Shown here: piece by piece, positions 26,178 through 35,241 of the stretch
How positions within the stretch are numbered: position 1 is the first letter of the stretch
How the letters are laid out: each line of letters opens with the position of its first letter
Assembly (NCBI GenBank): GCA_036362785.1
Contig: CP143625.1
Location: forward strand, 1,737,401 to 1,801,400
Origin: a beta proteobacterium MWH-UniP1
GTDB taxonomy: Bacteria; Pseudomonadota; Gammaproteobacteria; Burkholderiales; Burkholderiaceae_A
Length of the DNA: 64,000 nt
Reading direction: 5' to 3'
Notes under the pieces: generated by a model
Seen by the model: the letters and a program-made list of their open reading frames with translations, nothing else
Databases searched by the model: none
Told to the model about the DNA's origin: nothing
Program-made: the position numbers and the translations under genes

Positions 26178-27650
26178 ATGGACAACTCCCCCTCGCTTAA
26201 GCTTGTGCCATCAGCAATCGCTATTGGTATCGGTCTTTTAATCTGGTTCGGTATTCCCGTTCCGGAAAATGTCACCCCCGAAGCATGGCATCTGCTGGCT
26301 TTATTTATTGGCACCATCGCAGCCATTATTGGCAAAGCCATGCCAATCGGTGCGCTGTCAATTATCGCCATAGCACTGGTGGCCATTACAGGTGTCACAC
26401 GGCCCGGTAAGCCCGATGGCGCCATTGCCGACGCACTTAGCGGTTTTGCCAACCCGCTGATCTGGCTCATTGCAATCGCAGTGATGATTGCGGTGGCCCT
26501 GACCAAGACCGGCCTGGGCAAGCGCATTGGTTACTACTTTATTTCTCTTTTTGGCAAGAAAACACTGGGTGTGGCCTATGGCCTGGTGGTGTCCGAGCTG
26601 GTGATTGCACCGGTCACGCCAAGCAATACCGCCCGAGGCGGCGCCATTATTCACCCCATCATGCGGTCGATTGCAAACGCCTTTAATTCCACCCCGGAAC
26701 TTGGCACCTCAAAAAAGATTGCGCGTTACCTGGCACTTGTGAACTACAACACCAACCCGATTACATCGGCAATGTTCATTACAGCAACGGCCCCTAATCC
26801 GCTGGTGGTTGATTTGATTGCCAAGGCCACGGACTCAAGCATCAAAATCACTTGGGGCCAATGGGCGTTGGCAGCGCTGGTACCCGGTCTGGTCATGCTC
26901 TTGGTCATGCCGCTGGTGCTGTATTTCCTGTTTCCACCAGAAATTAAAAATACGCCGAATGCCAAAGAGTTGGCCGACAGTGAGCTGGCCAAATTAGGCC
27001 CGATCAAGAACAACGAAAAGATCACGCTTGGCGTTTTGGGTCTGATGCTTCTGATGTGGGCCAGCGTACCGGCATTCTTGTTTGGTCCGGCGTTCGAAAT
27101 TAACGCCACCACCACCGCCTGGATTGGTCTATCGCTGCTCTTGGTCACAGGAGTGCTTGAGTGGGACGACCTTTTAAAAGCCAAGAGCGCTTGGGACACA
27201 CTGGTCTGGTTCGCTGCCTTGGTCATGATGGCAACTTTCCTGGGCAAGCTGGGCTTGATCAGTTGGTTTTCAACCTCGATTCAGACCAGCATCGGCTATC
27301 TGGGTCTAGACTGGGTGAGTGGCACGGCAATCTTGGTGGCGGTCTACTTCTACGCCCACTATTTCTTTGCCAGCACAACAGCACACATCACGGCCATGTT
27401 TGCGGCCTTCTTTACCGCAGGCGTAGCGCTTGGGGCACCCCCCATGCTGCTGGCCCTAGTGCTGGCTTTTTCATCTTCCTTAATGATGTCGCTCACCCAT
27501 TACGCAACCGGCACTGCGCCCATCATTTTCGGATCGAACTACGCAAGCCTAAACGAGTGGTGGGGCGCTGGCTTCGTCATGAGCGTGATAAACCTACTAA
27601 TTCTTATCGTGGTGGGCGGGGCCTGGTGGTCTGTGCTGGGCTATCTGTAA
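26178..27650 (+). CDS. DASS-family anion:Na+ symporter (dicarboxylate/2-oxoglutarate/malate type)
   Basis: A 490-residue polytopic protein of the divalent anion:sodium symporter (SLC13) family. N-terminal FGIPVPENVTPEAWHLLALFIGTIAAII is typical of the plastid-type 2-oxoglutarate/malate translocator branch; the SNT motif (PVTPSNTARGGAI) that coordinates sodium and substrate is present, as is the second repeat (STTAHITAMFAAF, THYATGTAPIIFGSNY). It would import C4/C5 dicarboxylates. The ATG is preceded by TTGGAGT. It stands alone. Confidence 0.9.
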   Translation: MDNSPSLKLVPSAIAIGIGLLIWFGIPVPENVTPEAWHLLALFIGTIAAIIGKAMPIGALSIIAIALVAITGVTRPGKPDGAIADALSGFANPLIWLIAIAVMIAVALTKTGLGKRIGYYFISLFGKKTLGVAYGLVVSELVIAPVTPSNTARGGAIIHPIMRSIANAFNSTPELGTSKKIARYLALVNYNTNPITSAMFITATAPNPLVVDLIAKATDSSIKITWGQWALAALVPGLVMLLVMPLVLYFLFPPEIKNTPNAKELADSELAKLGPIKNNEKITLGVLGLMLLMWASVPAFLFGPAFEINATTTAWIGLSLLLVTGVLEWDDLLKAKSAWDTLVWFAALVMMATFLGKLGLISWFSTSIQTSIGYLGLDWVSGTAILVAVYFYAHYFFASTTAHITAMFAAFFTAGVALGAPPMLLALVLAFSSSLMMSLTHYATGTAPIIFGSNYASLNEWWGAGFVMSVINLLILIVVGGAWWSVLGYL

Positions 27651-27761
27651 ACAAGACTCAGCGGAAGTAATGTCGGCAGGCAGTCACGGGCAATTGTTGC
27701 TCGGGCAGCCTGCCAGCCAGATTTACGCAGACAAGTTTGGCGCGTATATTGACGCCTGCTT

Positions 27762-28526
27762 ATGACTAAAACCACTTCTTACCCATCCCCAGACGAAGCC
27801 GCTATCAGTTGGCTCAACAGGCTCTTGGGCTTTTTGGCTGAGACCTGCAACGTGCCATCAGCACTCATCATGCGCGTGAGCGCCGATGAGATTGAAGTGC
27901 TCTCCTCTGCGAACACTCCCGCAACGCCCTATCAAGTCGGCGATAAAGAGCATTTAAATTGTGGCCTATATTGTGAGCATGTAATGGCACACAACGCGCC
28001 ACTCTTGGTACCCGACGCCACCGTGGATCCCGAGTGGCGCGACAATCCAGATATCCGCCTGGGAATGATCTCTTACCTGGGTTTCCCGCTGACATGGCCA
28101 GATGGAAACATCTACGGCACGATCTGCATCCTGGACTCGAAAAAGAATGCCTACTCCCCGCGGATTCAGGGCATTGTTGAGCTATTCAAAAATATTGTGG
28201 AAAACTATTTGGCTCTCATGTTTGAGACCCAGCGGGCCAAAGATGCCCTGGAATCGCTCCAGTCCAACCGAGAAGAACTGACTCAGGCAATTTTGCTGGC
28301 CGTGGAGGCCAAAGCCAACAATTCAAAAGTGATCAAAAAGACCTCGGACGATTTATCCGATACGGTTGACGACTTGATTCATCTTCTTGAGTCACCGGCT
28401 TGGCAAAAACTTGTTGCACAAAGTGCCAATGATGAGGACCTGCAATCACAGCTGCTACAAACGATTAGTAAGGTAAGCGCCTTATCCAGAAAATTAGCGC
28501 GCTCTCAAACCAACTCCAAGGACTAA
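27762..28526 (+). CDS. GAF-domain protein with C-terminal helical region
   Basis: A 254-residue soluble protein. Residues about 15-150 form a GAF domain (AETCNVPSALIMRVS, GLYCEHVMAHNAPLLVPDA, ISYLGFPLTWPDGNIYGTICILD), close to those of sensor kinases and diguanylate cyclases. The rest is helical, with heptad-like stretches (AKDALESLQSNREELTQAI; SKVSALSRKLARS), but no kinase, GGDEF, EAL or output domain follows. It is probably a free-standing sensor. It ends 9 bp from the convergent LuxR-type gene. Confidence 0.8.
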   Translation: MTKTTSYPSPDEAAISWLNRLLGFLAETCNVPSALIMRVSADEIEVLSSANTPATPYQVGDKEHLNCGLYCEHVMAHNAPLLVPDATVDPEWRDNPDIRLGMISYLGFPLTWPDGNIYGTICILDSKKNAYSPRIQGIVELFKNIVENYLALMFETQRAKDALESLQSNREELTQAILLAVEAKANNSKVIKKTSDDLSDTVDDLIHLLESPAWQKLVAQSANDEDLQSQLLQTISKVSALSRKLARSQTNSKD

Positions 28527-28535
28527 GCGTAAGCT

Positions 28536-29258
28536 TTAGCCACTTAAAAATTTTGAGCATCGGTGATAAAAGTTGATCAACTGAGCAATATTGTCGAGCT
28601 CTAACTTTCGCATCAGATTCGCCCGGTGCATTTTTACCGTGGGGATAGACAGGCCCAGATCGCTACCAATTTCTTGATTTTTCCGGCCTTTCGATATCAG
28701 CAATAAAACCTCCCGCTCCCTTGACGTGAGGGTGGCGTAAGAAGCCCTTAGTACTTCTATTTCGGCCTGGTTGTCTGCTGTGGGAGATGCCCGCCCTTGA
28801 CTCAGACACGATCGCACGGCCGCCACAAGCTCGTTTGCGTCAAACGGATGGGGAAAGAAGCTGGCAGCGCCATTTTTCCAGGCGTGAATGACGGACTCAA
28901 CACTTGCCTGGTAACTATAAAAAATGACCTGTAAATTGGGCTCAAGCTTGCGAACCTGAACTTGCGCGTCTAACCCACTGATGCCCAGCTGGTGCTCATT
29001 CAGTACAACGCAGCGGCAGCACCCCAGGTGAGTGGGATAGCGCATCAGGTGGATAAGCATTTGCTCAGACGTATTAAATGGCTTGACGAAAAAACCGGTC
29101 TGCGCAAATACGCCCTGCAAATAGGCCCGATTCTCTTCATCTGGCTCGACAAGAAAAATCTCTACGGTTTTCACAAAATCAAAAGAAATCTCTGCAGTCG
29201 AAGTGGACGAGATGGACCCGCGGTGTTTGCACCTATCCCAAAGGATAGGTTTTGCCAT
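28536..29258 (-). CDS. LuxR/FixJ-type regulator with degenerate receiver domain
   Basis: A 240-residue protein with an N-terminal REC-like fold and a C-terminal LuxR helix-turn-helix (LTSREREVLLLISKGRKNQEIG...IPTVKMHRANLMRKL). Key receiver residues are altered: the phospho-acceptor Asp is replaced by Asn87 (VVLNEHQLGISGLD), the conserved Lys before Pro-Phe is His137 (FFPHPF), and the acidic N-terminal pair reads EPD. It should therefore not be phosphorylated in the usual way. Receiver homology begins at about residue 30, so translation may start at GTG 29172-29174 (212 residues); a perfect inverted repeat lies in the putative extension. No histidine kinase is nearby. Confidence 0.85.
   Translation of the reverse strand: MAKPILWDRCKHRGSISSTSTAEISFDFVKTVEIFLVEPDEENRAYLQGVFAQTGFFVKPFNTSEQMLIHLMRYPTHLGCCRCVVLNEHQLGISGLDAQVQVRKLEPNLQVIFYSYQASVESVIHAWKNGAASFFPHPFDANELVAAVRSCLSQGRASPTADNQAEIEVLRASYATLTSREREVLLLISKGRKNQEIGSDLGLSIPTVKMHRANLMRKLELDNIAQLINFYHRCSKFLSG
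29231..29250. promoter_or_regulatory. 8-bp inverted repeat ahead of the LuxR-type gene
   Basis: ACCTATCC-CAAA-GGATAGGT is a perfect dyad inside the N-terminal extension of the regulator frame. If translation starts at 29174 it would be an upstream operator or leader hairpin, possibly for autoregulation. Confidence 0.35.
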
Positions 29259-29385
29259 ACCAAATGCTAGCTGTAACAGGCAGTAACTCTGCCTAAGATG
29301 ATTACTATCGTAACACTATAGGCAAAAGAGACAGTCGCACGCATGTGAACGGCACGGCAAGTCGGCTGCGTTTCTCGCTAAACAA

Positions 29386-29589
29386 ATGAATCTAAATCCG
29401 AGTTCTAGGTGGTTGTTTGTCCGTGAGCGCGTAGTCGAACTAGCGTTTTTCGGATTGGTGCTGGGTGGTATCACTTACCTGATTACACAGGGGGTGTTTT
29501 TCATGGCGGCCTTTGTCATTAGTGCCGTTTACTTTCTGATCTTTATTGGAATTTGGGTGCGAAGGCTCAGGCGACTGTCTGCCACCTGA
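29386..29589 (+). CDS. Small two-helix membrane protein, unknown
   Basis: A 67-residue frame coding for two hydrophobic segments (VVELAFFGLVLGGITYLITQG; FFMAAFVISAVYFLIFIGIWV) and a basic C terminus (RRLRRLSAT). The membrane-protein pattern and positive-inside tail argue for a real gene, although no clear ribosome site precedes the ATG. Family unknown. Confidence 0.5.
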   Translation: MNLNPSSRWLFVRERVVELAFFGLVLGGITYLITQGVFFMAAFVISAVYFLIFIGIWVRRLRRLSAT

Positions 29590-29622
29590 GTCTCTGGCTA
29601 TGCAATAGCCACTGGATGTAAT

Positions 29623-29699
29623 TGGTAGGGCGTGCTGGACTCGAACCAGCGACCAAAGGATTATGAGTCCTCTGCTCTAACCAACTGAGCTAACGCCCC
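29623..29699 (-). tRNA. tRNA with CAU anticodon, probably tRNA-Ile2
   Basis: A 77-base cloverleaf with encoded CCA. Acceptor GGGGCGT/ACGCCCT (first pair G-U), D-arm GCTC...GAGC, anticodon stem GAGGA/TCCTT with loop CTCATAA (anticodon CAT), variable TGGTC, T-arm GCTGG-TTCGAGT-CCAGC, A73 then CCA. CTTTGGTCGCTGGTTC.AGTCCAGC closely resembles bacterial tRNA-Ile2, whose C34 is converted to lysidine, more than elongator tRNA-Met. It lies directly downstream of the rpoD terminator on the same strand. Confidence 0.9.
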
Positions 29700-29744
29700 C
29701 CCGAGACTTCTTTTTGCCCCGGCCTTTGCGATCCGAGTCATGTG

Positions 29745-29770
29745 AAAAGGCCTGGTTCCCCAGGCCTTTT
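29745..29770 (-). terminator. rpoD terminator hairpin
   Basis: A perfect 11-bp stem, AAAAGGCCTGG-TTCC-CCAGGCCTTTT, lies three bases after the rpoD stop codon. With flanking A and T runs it reads as a terminator; only four T follow on the minus strand, so some readthrough into the tRNA is possible. Confidence 0.75.
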
Positions 29771-29772
29771 GT

Positions 29773-32475
29773 TTACAGCGTATCTAAGAAACTCTTCAGC
29801 TTGTCGCTGCGGCTGGGGTGCCGCAACTTACGCAGGGCTTTCGCCTCGATCTGACGTATTCGCTCACGCGTGACATCAAACTGCTTACCCACTTCTTCCA
29901 GGGTGTGGTCGGTGGCCATTTCAACACCAAAACGCATACGCAGGACTTTGGCTTCACGTGGCGTGAGCGAATCCAACACCTCTTTCACCACGTCGCGCAT
30001 GGAATCTTGCAGTGCTGCTTCCATGGGGGCTACCGTATTGGTATCTTCGATGAAATCGCCAAGATGGGAGTCATCATCGTCGCCAATCGGCGTTTCCATG
30101 GAAATAGGCTCTTTGGCAATCTTCAGAATCTTTCGAATCTTGTCTTCGGGCATTTCCATCTTAACCGCCAAGGTTGCAGGATCGGGCTCTTTGCCAGTCT
30201 CTTGCAAGATCTGGCGCGAGATGCGATTCATCTTGTTGATGGTCTCGATCATGTGCACCGGAATACGGATGGTGCGGGCCTGGTCAGCAATCGAGCGGGT
30301 AATCGCCTGGCGAATCCACCAGGTGGCATAGGTTGAAAACTTGTAGCCACGGCGATATTCAAACTTATCCACGGCCTTCATCAGGCCGATATTGCCTTCC
30401 TGAATCAGATCGAGAAACTGCAGACCGCGGTTGGTGTATTTCTTGGCAATCGAAATCACCAGCCGCAGGTTGGCTTCGGTCATCTCTTTTTTAGCAGCGC
30501 GTGCTTTGCGCTCACCCGCCACCATCTGCTTGTGAATCTCACGCAGATCGTTTAACGGCAAAATAACTTTCTTTTGCAGATCAATAAGCTTTTGCTGCTC
30601 TTCCTGTAAAGCCGGCAGGTTCCGCTGCAACAGCTGTGCCGAAGCGCCTGCGGAAGTAACTTTCTTTACAAAGAGATCAAGATTGGTCTCATTGCCCGGA
30701 AATTCTTTGATGAACCATTCCTGGGTAAGACCCACTTTATCCACGGCGATAGAACGAATCTTGCGCTCGATCTTGCGGACCTCTTCGGTCTGAGCGCGCA
30801 GCGTGTCAGCAAGCCGCTCCACCATTTTCGCAGTGAAGCGAATGCTCATGAACTCGTTGCTAATGGTCTGCTGAGCCTTGTCGTAAGCGGCTGACTTATA
30901 GCCGCCCTCGCTTTCAACCGTTTTCAAAAGTTTGTCATACGCCTTTTGAATCACCTCAAACTTTTCAAGGGCGGCAGTCTTGCGCTCTTCCAGGCGTGCG
31001 GTGTTGGCTGCGGCAGCAGCGGCACCATCGTCGTCTGGCTCTTCGGTGGCTTCAATGGCCGCAAACTCTGCTTCGGTGGAAGACAGCAAATCTTCTTCGG
31101 GTGCGTTTGGATCCACAATGCCGTCAACCACTTCGTTGATTGGCATTGTGCCTTCGCGGATCTTGTTGGCCGAATCCAGAACTTCCGCAATGGTCACCGG
31201 GCAGGCAGAAATTGCCATCACGATGTCACGCAGACCCTCTTCGATCTTTTTGGCGATCACAATCTCGCCTTCGCGCGTGAGCAACTCGACGGTGCCCATC
31301 TCGCGCATGTACATACGCACTGGGTCTGTGGTGCGGCCAAACTCGGAATCGACGGTCTGTAGCGCTGCCTCAGCCTGCTCTTCTGCGTCATCATCGTCAG
31401 AAGCAGGCGCATTGCTGGTGAGCAGCAAGGTTTCCGTGTCTGGCGCTTGCTCATAGACAGAGATGCCCATGTCGCTAAAGGTGGCAACGATTGTTTCGAT
31501 CTGCTCAGCATCCACAACGCTCTCGGGCAGATGGTCGTTGATTTCCGAATAAGTCAGATAGCCACGCTCTTTACCGAGTTTAAACAGAGTCTTGAGCTTG
31601 GCCTTGCGGGCTTCTAGCTCTTCAGGCGTGACAGCACCACCGGCTGGTAAGAACTCTTTTAAAACACGATCACGGGCCCGACGGGCAGAGCCTTTTTTCG
31701 GTGGAGGTGGCGGCTCCATGACATCGGCAGCATCGACATCGTCGATCACCGTGTCATCAAGACCGCTGGCTTCTGCCTCGAGCTGCTCTGGCGATTTTTT
31801 CGGTGGGCGACCAGGCTTGCCCTTGGGTTTGACAACCTTGGGTTCCGGCGCGGGTTTGGGTTCCGCTGTTTTTTTTGCGGCAACTTTTTTGTCTTCCGCT
31901 TTTTCGGTTTTCTTGGCGGCTTCTTTTTTGAGCGCTACTTTTTCTTCTGGCTTTTTGGTATCGGGTTTTTTTGCTTCCGCTTTTTTTACATCAGCAGTCT
32001 TGGCTGCCGGTTTGGCCGCAGGCTTTACGGCAGGTTTCGCTGCTGGTTTGGCCGCGGGTTTTGCTGTTGGTTTTGCTGCTGGCTTAGCGCTGGCTTTGGC
32101 AGCGGGTTTCGCCGCAGGTGTTTTAGCCGGAGTCTTTGCCGATGTTTTTGCAGCAGGTTTGGCTGCTGGCTTTTTCGCAGGGGCTACCTTAGCGGCTGGT
32201 TTTGCAGCAGGCTTTTTCGCTTTGTCTGCGGCTTTTGCGGCAGGCTTTGCTACAGGCTTTGCCGAAGTTTTTGAAGCAGGCTTGGCCGCGGGCTTGGCAG
32301 CTTTTGCGGCAGGTTTTGCTGCGGGCTTTTTCTTTGGCGCAGCCGCTTTGACTGCAGCTTTCTTGGCCGCAGGTTTTACGGCGGGCTTAGCAGGCTTTAC
32401 GGCCGACTTTGCCGATGCCTTGGCCACGGGTTTTGCGGGTGCTTTTTTTGCGGGTGCTTTTTTAGCTTTGCTCAC
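29773..32475 (-). CDS. rpoD: RNA polymerase primary sigma factor RpoD with long basic N-terminal tail
   Basis: A sigma-70 of about 900 residues. The catalytic core is typical: region 1.1 ([20 protein letters not shown]), the non-conserved insert, region 2 ([32 protein letters not shown]), region 3, and region 4 ([42 protein letters not shown]). Before it stand about 205 residues of Lys/Ala/Pro repeats (KPAAKPAAK), then an AT-hook-like KPGRPPKK (around residues 220-227), then an acidic stretch. Start chosen as GTG 32473-32475, behind AAGGAT; only TTG exists further upstream. Last gene of rpsU-yqeY-dnaG-rpoD. Confidence 0.95.
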   Translation of the reverse strand: MSKAKKAPAKKAPAKPVAKASAKSAVKPAKPAVKPAAKKAAVKAAAPKKKPAAKPAAKAAKPAAKPASKTSAKPVAKPAAKAADKAKKPAAKPAAKVAPAKKPAAKPAAKTSAKTPAKTPAAKPAAKASAKPAAKPTAKPAAKPAAKPAVKPAAKPAAKTADVKKAEAKKPDTKKPEEKVALKKEAAKKTEKAEDKKVAAKKTAEPKPAPEPKVVKPKGKPGRPPKKSPEQLEAEASGLDDTVIDDVDAADVMEPPPPPKKGSARRARDRVLKEFLPAGGAVTPEELEARKAKLKTLFKLGKERGYLTYSEINDHLPESVVDAEQIETIVATFSDMGISVYEQAPDTETLLLTSNAPASDDDDAEEQAEAALQTVDSEFGRTTDPVRMYMREMGTVELLTREGEIVIAKKIEEGLRDIVMAISACPVTIAEVLDSANKIREGTMPINEVVDGIVDPNAPEEDLLSSTEAEFAAIEATEEPDDDGAAAAAANTARLEERKTAALEKFEVIQKAYDKLLKTVESEGGYKSAAYDKAQQTISNEFMSIRFTAKMVERLADTLRAQTEEVRKIERKIRSIAVDKVGLTQEWFIKEFPGNETNLDLFVKKVTSAGASAQLLQRNLPALQEEQQKLIDLQKKVILPLNDLREIHKQMVAGERKARAAKKEMTEANLRLVISIAKKYTNRGLQFLDLIQEGNIGLMKAVDKFEYRRGYKFSTYATWWIRQAITRSIADQARTIRIPVHMIETINKMNRISRQILQETGKEPDPATLAVKMEMPEDKIRKILKIAKEPISMETPIGDDDDSHLGDFIEDTNTVAPMEAALQDSMRDVVKEVLDSLTPREAKVLRMRFGVEMATDHTLEEVGKQFDVTRERIRQIEAKALRKLRHPSRSDKLKSFLDTL
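31850..32475 (-). repeat. Low-complexity Lys/Ala/Pro coding repeat in rpoD
   Basis: About 620 bp encode imperfect tandem KPAA/AKPA units, resembling histone H1-like C-terminal tails of proteobacteria. The DNA is internally repetitive and so prone to length change between strains. It also produces a long spurious frame on the opposite strand. Confidence 0.8.
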
Positions 32476-32558
32476 GGGGCAGGGATCCTTCGGTGGCAAG
32501 AACGGAACCCTTAATTTTACCAGATTTAACCCTATTAAATCAAAGCGTTAGCAGATTT

Positions 32559-34403
32559 TTACCCTGCTGGTGCCGCCCCAGATTCCGAGGGGTGACGCAG
32601 GGCCTTAATCTGGGCCCGTAACTGCTGTAATTCCTGCAAAGCCCCAGGGGTGGTGGCAGCCGCTACGGCCAGTCGGGCGGCCTCTTCCTCGAGCATGCGG
32701 ATCTTGAGCCGTGAGATGGCCAACAGCAACTCCTCCCGCAGCTGGGCGGGCTGGGTCTCCATCAGGTCGTCTAAGGCTGGATCGGGCTTGGAGAGTTTTA
32801 AGAAATATCGCACCGTATCCGAGCCCCGCTCCCTGCCCTCGGCCAGGGCGGCCTCGTGCAGCACGGCAAAGTTCGTCCCAGGATTGGCAGACGTTTTTTC
32901 CTGAATCCAGCCCAACAGATCTGCCTGGGATTCGTCTAAAAACCCAGTTAATTCTGGGTCGATATCCACTGACCAGCCGGGCTGACGGACCAGAATCTGC
33001 AGCACCCGTTCGGCCAGGGGGCGGATCACAGGCCGGGGCAGACGAATCGGCGGAGGCGTGTTTTTATTCCAGGGTTTTTTAAATCGGCCGGACTGATCGA
33101 ACGATTTGGCGGGGGCCTGAGTCTGCACCGGCACGGCACTGGCTGGTTCAGCAACATCAAACTGCCGATTCACCCCGCGCAGAATTTGATCCCGCAAGGC
33201 ATTGGCGGCCATCAGTTTGATCAATCGTTGGGCCTCGGATGCAGCGGCAGCACGGCCCTCGGCAAACTCAAGTTGTTGGCCTTGACTGGCCACTTCAATC
33301 AGCCATGCCGATAAAGGCTTGGCCTTTGCCACCCACTCTTTTAACGCATCAGCGCCATACTCACGCACAAAGCTATCGGGGTCGTGTTCTTGCGGTAAAA
33401 ACGCAAAGTCGATGCGATTTTTTTCCGATGCAAACGGCATGGCCGTTTCTAATGCGCGCGCCGCGGCACGACGGCCCGCCGCATCACCATCGAACATGAA
33501 GACCACGTGATCGCTTAAGCGCAACAGCTGTTGCAGATGCTGTGGTGTTGTTGCAGTACCCAGCGTGGCCACGGCATGGCCAAGGCCGTGTTGCGCCAGG
33601 GCCACCACATCCATATAGCCTTCGACCACCCAGACCTGCTTGGCATCGCGAATATGGGGCCGCGCCTCAAAAACGCCATAGAGTTCGTAGCCCTTGGAAA
33701 AGACCGGGGTCTCCGGTGAGTTCAGGTACTTTGGCTCGTCGTTGCCCAATGTTCTTGCGCCAAAGCCCAACACCTCGCCACGGCCACTCAGAATGGGAAA
33801 CATGATGCGGTCACGGAAACGGTCGTAACGTTTTCCGCCGTCGCCCTCGATCACCAAGCCCGCATCCACCAAGTCTTTGCTTTGGTAATCACCAAAGACC
33901 GATTGCAGTGGCTGCCAGCCCTCGGGTGCGTAGCCCAGGTGATATTTCGCGGCGATCTCACCTGACAAACCGCGGCGCTTTAAATACTCAATGGCCTGCG
34001 GCGAATCCTTTAATCGGCGCGCATAAAACTTTGCCGCCTCCAGTAATGCATCACGCAATCTCGCCCGAAAGTCGGTTTCTTTTTTCTTCGCAACGGGATC
34101 AACATCGGGCGCCTGCTTGGGCACTTCCAATCCCACACGGCGGGCCAGATCCTCAACGGCCTGCGGAAATGGCAGGCCAAGATGTTCGATTAAAAAACCA
34201 AGGGCGGTGCCGTGGGCGCCACAGCCAAAGCAGTGATAGAACTGCTTAGATGGGCTTACCGAAAACGATGGAGACTTTTCGGTATGAAAGGGGCACAGGC
34301 CGGAATAATTCGCGCCGGTGCGCTTGAGTTGAACGTATTGACCGACCACTTCTACGACATCAACACGTCGTAGTAGATCGTCAATAAATTGCTGGGGAAT
34401 CAT
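32559..34403 (-). CDS. dnaG: DNA primase
   Basis: A 614-residue DnaG. The N-terminal CHC2 zinc finger has Cys37, His40, Cys58 and Cys61 (CPFH...CFGC). The TOPRIM core shows VVEGYMDVVALAQHG and MFDGDAAGRRAA. The C-terminal helicase-binding part ends in helices rich in Leu and Glu. It synthesises RNA primers at the replication fork. It is 25 bp from yqeY upstream and 83 bp from rpoD downstream in the macromolecular synthesis operon. Confidence 0.97.
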   Translation of the reverse strand: MIPQQFIDDLLRRVDVVEVVGQYVQLKRTGANYSGLCPFHTEKSPSFSVSPSKQFYHCFGCGAHGTALGFLIEHLGLPFPQAVEDLARRVGLEVPKQAPDVDPVAKKKETDFRARLRDALLEAAKFYARRLKDSPQAIEYLKRRGLSGEIAAKYHLGYAPEGWQPLQSVFGDYQSKDLVDAGLVIEGDGGKRYDRFRDRIMFPILSGRGEVLGFGARTLGNDEPKYLNSPETPVFSKGYELYGVFEARPHIRDAKQVWVVEGYMDVVALAQHGLGHAVATLGTATTPQHLQQLLRLSDHVVFMFDGDAAGRRAAARALETAMPFASEKNRIDFAFLPQEHDPDSFVREYGADALKEWVAKAKPLSAWLIEVASQGQQLEFAEGRAAAASEAQRLIKLMAANALRDQILRGVNRQFDVAEPASAVPVQTQAPAKSFDQSGRFKKPWNKNTPPPIRLPRPVIRPLAERVLQILVRQPGWSVDIDPELTGFLDESQADLLGWIQEKTSANPGTNFAVLHEAALAEGRERGSDTVRYFLKLSKPDPALDDLMETQPAQLREELLLAISRLKIRMLEEEAARLAVAAATTPGALQELQQLRAQIKALRHPSESGAAPAG

Positions 34404-34428
34404 GGCCTTAGTGTAGGGCCACTGGTTT

Positions 34429-34875
34429 TTATTTTGCGAGCCTGGACTTCAGAATCTGCGAGACTAGGCCCATATCGGCCTTGCCAGCCAACTGAGGCTT
34501 AATCACCGCCATGACTTTGCCCATATCCTGCGGGCCAGCAGCACCAACCTGGGCGATGGCAGCCTGAATGGCAGCGGTCACTTCGGCTTCTGACAACTGG
34601 GCCGGCATGTAGGCGGTAAGAATCGCGAGTTCAGCCTGCTCGATATCCACCAGATCTTGACGGCCACCCGCCTGAAACTGGGCGATCGAGTCTTTGCGCT
34701 GCTTGATCATTTTCTCAAGCACGGCCAACACGGCGGCATCGTTTAATTCAACGCGCTCGTCGACTTCTTTTTGCTTGATTGCCGCTGTGACCAGACGCAG
34801 GGTCGACAGACGACCCGACTCTTTGGCCCGCATGGCGGACTTGATGTCTTCTTGGAGTTGTTCTTTGATGGACAT
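34429..34875 (-). CDS. GatB/YqeY domain protein
   Basis: A 148-residue YqeY-family protein, starting MSIKEQLQEDIKSAMRAKESGRLSTLRLV at ATG 34873-34875; homology begins there, so the longer upstream frame is not used. The AYMPAQLSEAEV and MGKVMAVIKPQLAGKADM stretches are family hallmarks and resemble the tail of GatB, which binds tRNA. It sits between rpsU and dnaG, the usual place for yqeY in many bacteria. Function unproven. Confidence 0.92.
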   Translation of the reverse strand: MSIKEQLQEDIKSAMRAKESGRLSTLRLVTAAIKQKEVDERVELNDAAVLAVLEKMIKQRKDSIAQFQAGGRQDLVDIEQAELAILTAYMPAQLSEAEVTAAIQAAIAQVGAAGPQDMGKVMAVIKPQLAGKADMGLVSQILKSRLAK

Positions 34876-34959
34876 CGCTTGCTGCTTGGCGCCCCGGGAG
34901 AACCCAGTCATGGCGCCTGAAGGATGAACAGTAAGTTGAGCGAGAACGCTAGGTAAAGA

Positions 34960-35172
34960 TTAGTACTTGCGCTTGGGCAGCATCATGCTGCGAACACGCT
35001 TATAGTGGCGCTTCACAGCGGCCGCTTTTTTACGCTTGCGCTCAGCAGTGGGCTTTTCATAGAACTCGCGTGCGCGCAGCTCAGTCAGCAGACCAATCTT
35101 TTCAATGGTGCGCTTGAAACGGCGAAGGGCGGCCTCGAAGGGCTCGTTTTCTTTGAGTCGAACAACAGGCAT
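34960..35172 (-). CDS. rpsU: 30S ribosomal protein bS21
   Basis: A 70-residue bS21, [21 protein letters not shown] to a basic KRHYKRVRS tail, exactly the family length. ATG at 35170-35172 behind CAGGACACCTAC. First gene of the macromolecular synthesis operon. The frame is open further upstream but without homology. Confidence 0.97.
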   Translation of the reverse strand: MPVVRLKENEPFEAALRRFKRTIEKIGLLTELRAREFYEKPTAERKRKKAAAVKRHYKRVRSMMLPKRKY

Positions 35173-35212
35173 GTAGGTGTCCTGGCAATAATATGTTGGT
35201 AGGGAACCCGTA

Positions 35213-35241
35213 AGTATCGTGGAGATAAGGATTTCTGGCAA
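35213..35241 (-). promoter_or_regulatory. Candidate sigma-70 promoter for rpsU-yqeY-dnaG-rpoD
   Basis: On the minus strand TTGCCA (35241-35236) and GATACT (35218-35213) are separated by 17 bp, a good sigma-70 match (5/6 and 4/6). Transcription would start near 35206, giving a leader of about 33 bases. The -35 abuts the tsaD start codon on the other strand. Confidence 0.45.

Noticed and set aside
27675-27714. GGCAGGC/GCCTGCC repeat before the GAF gene
   Set aside because: Loop of 26 bases and no flanking T-run; function cannot be supported.
31592-32551. 319-codon frame on the plus strand opposite rpoD, Ala/Gly/Phe-rich
   Set aside because: It is the antisense shadow of the Lys/Ala/Pro repeat in rpoD; no domain or ribosome site.
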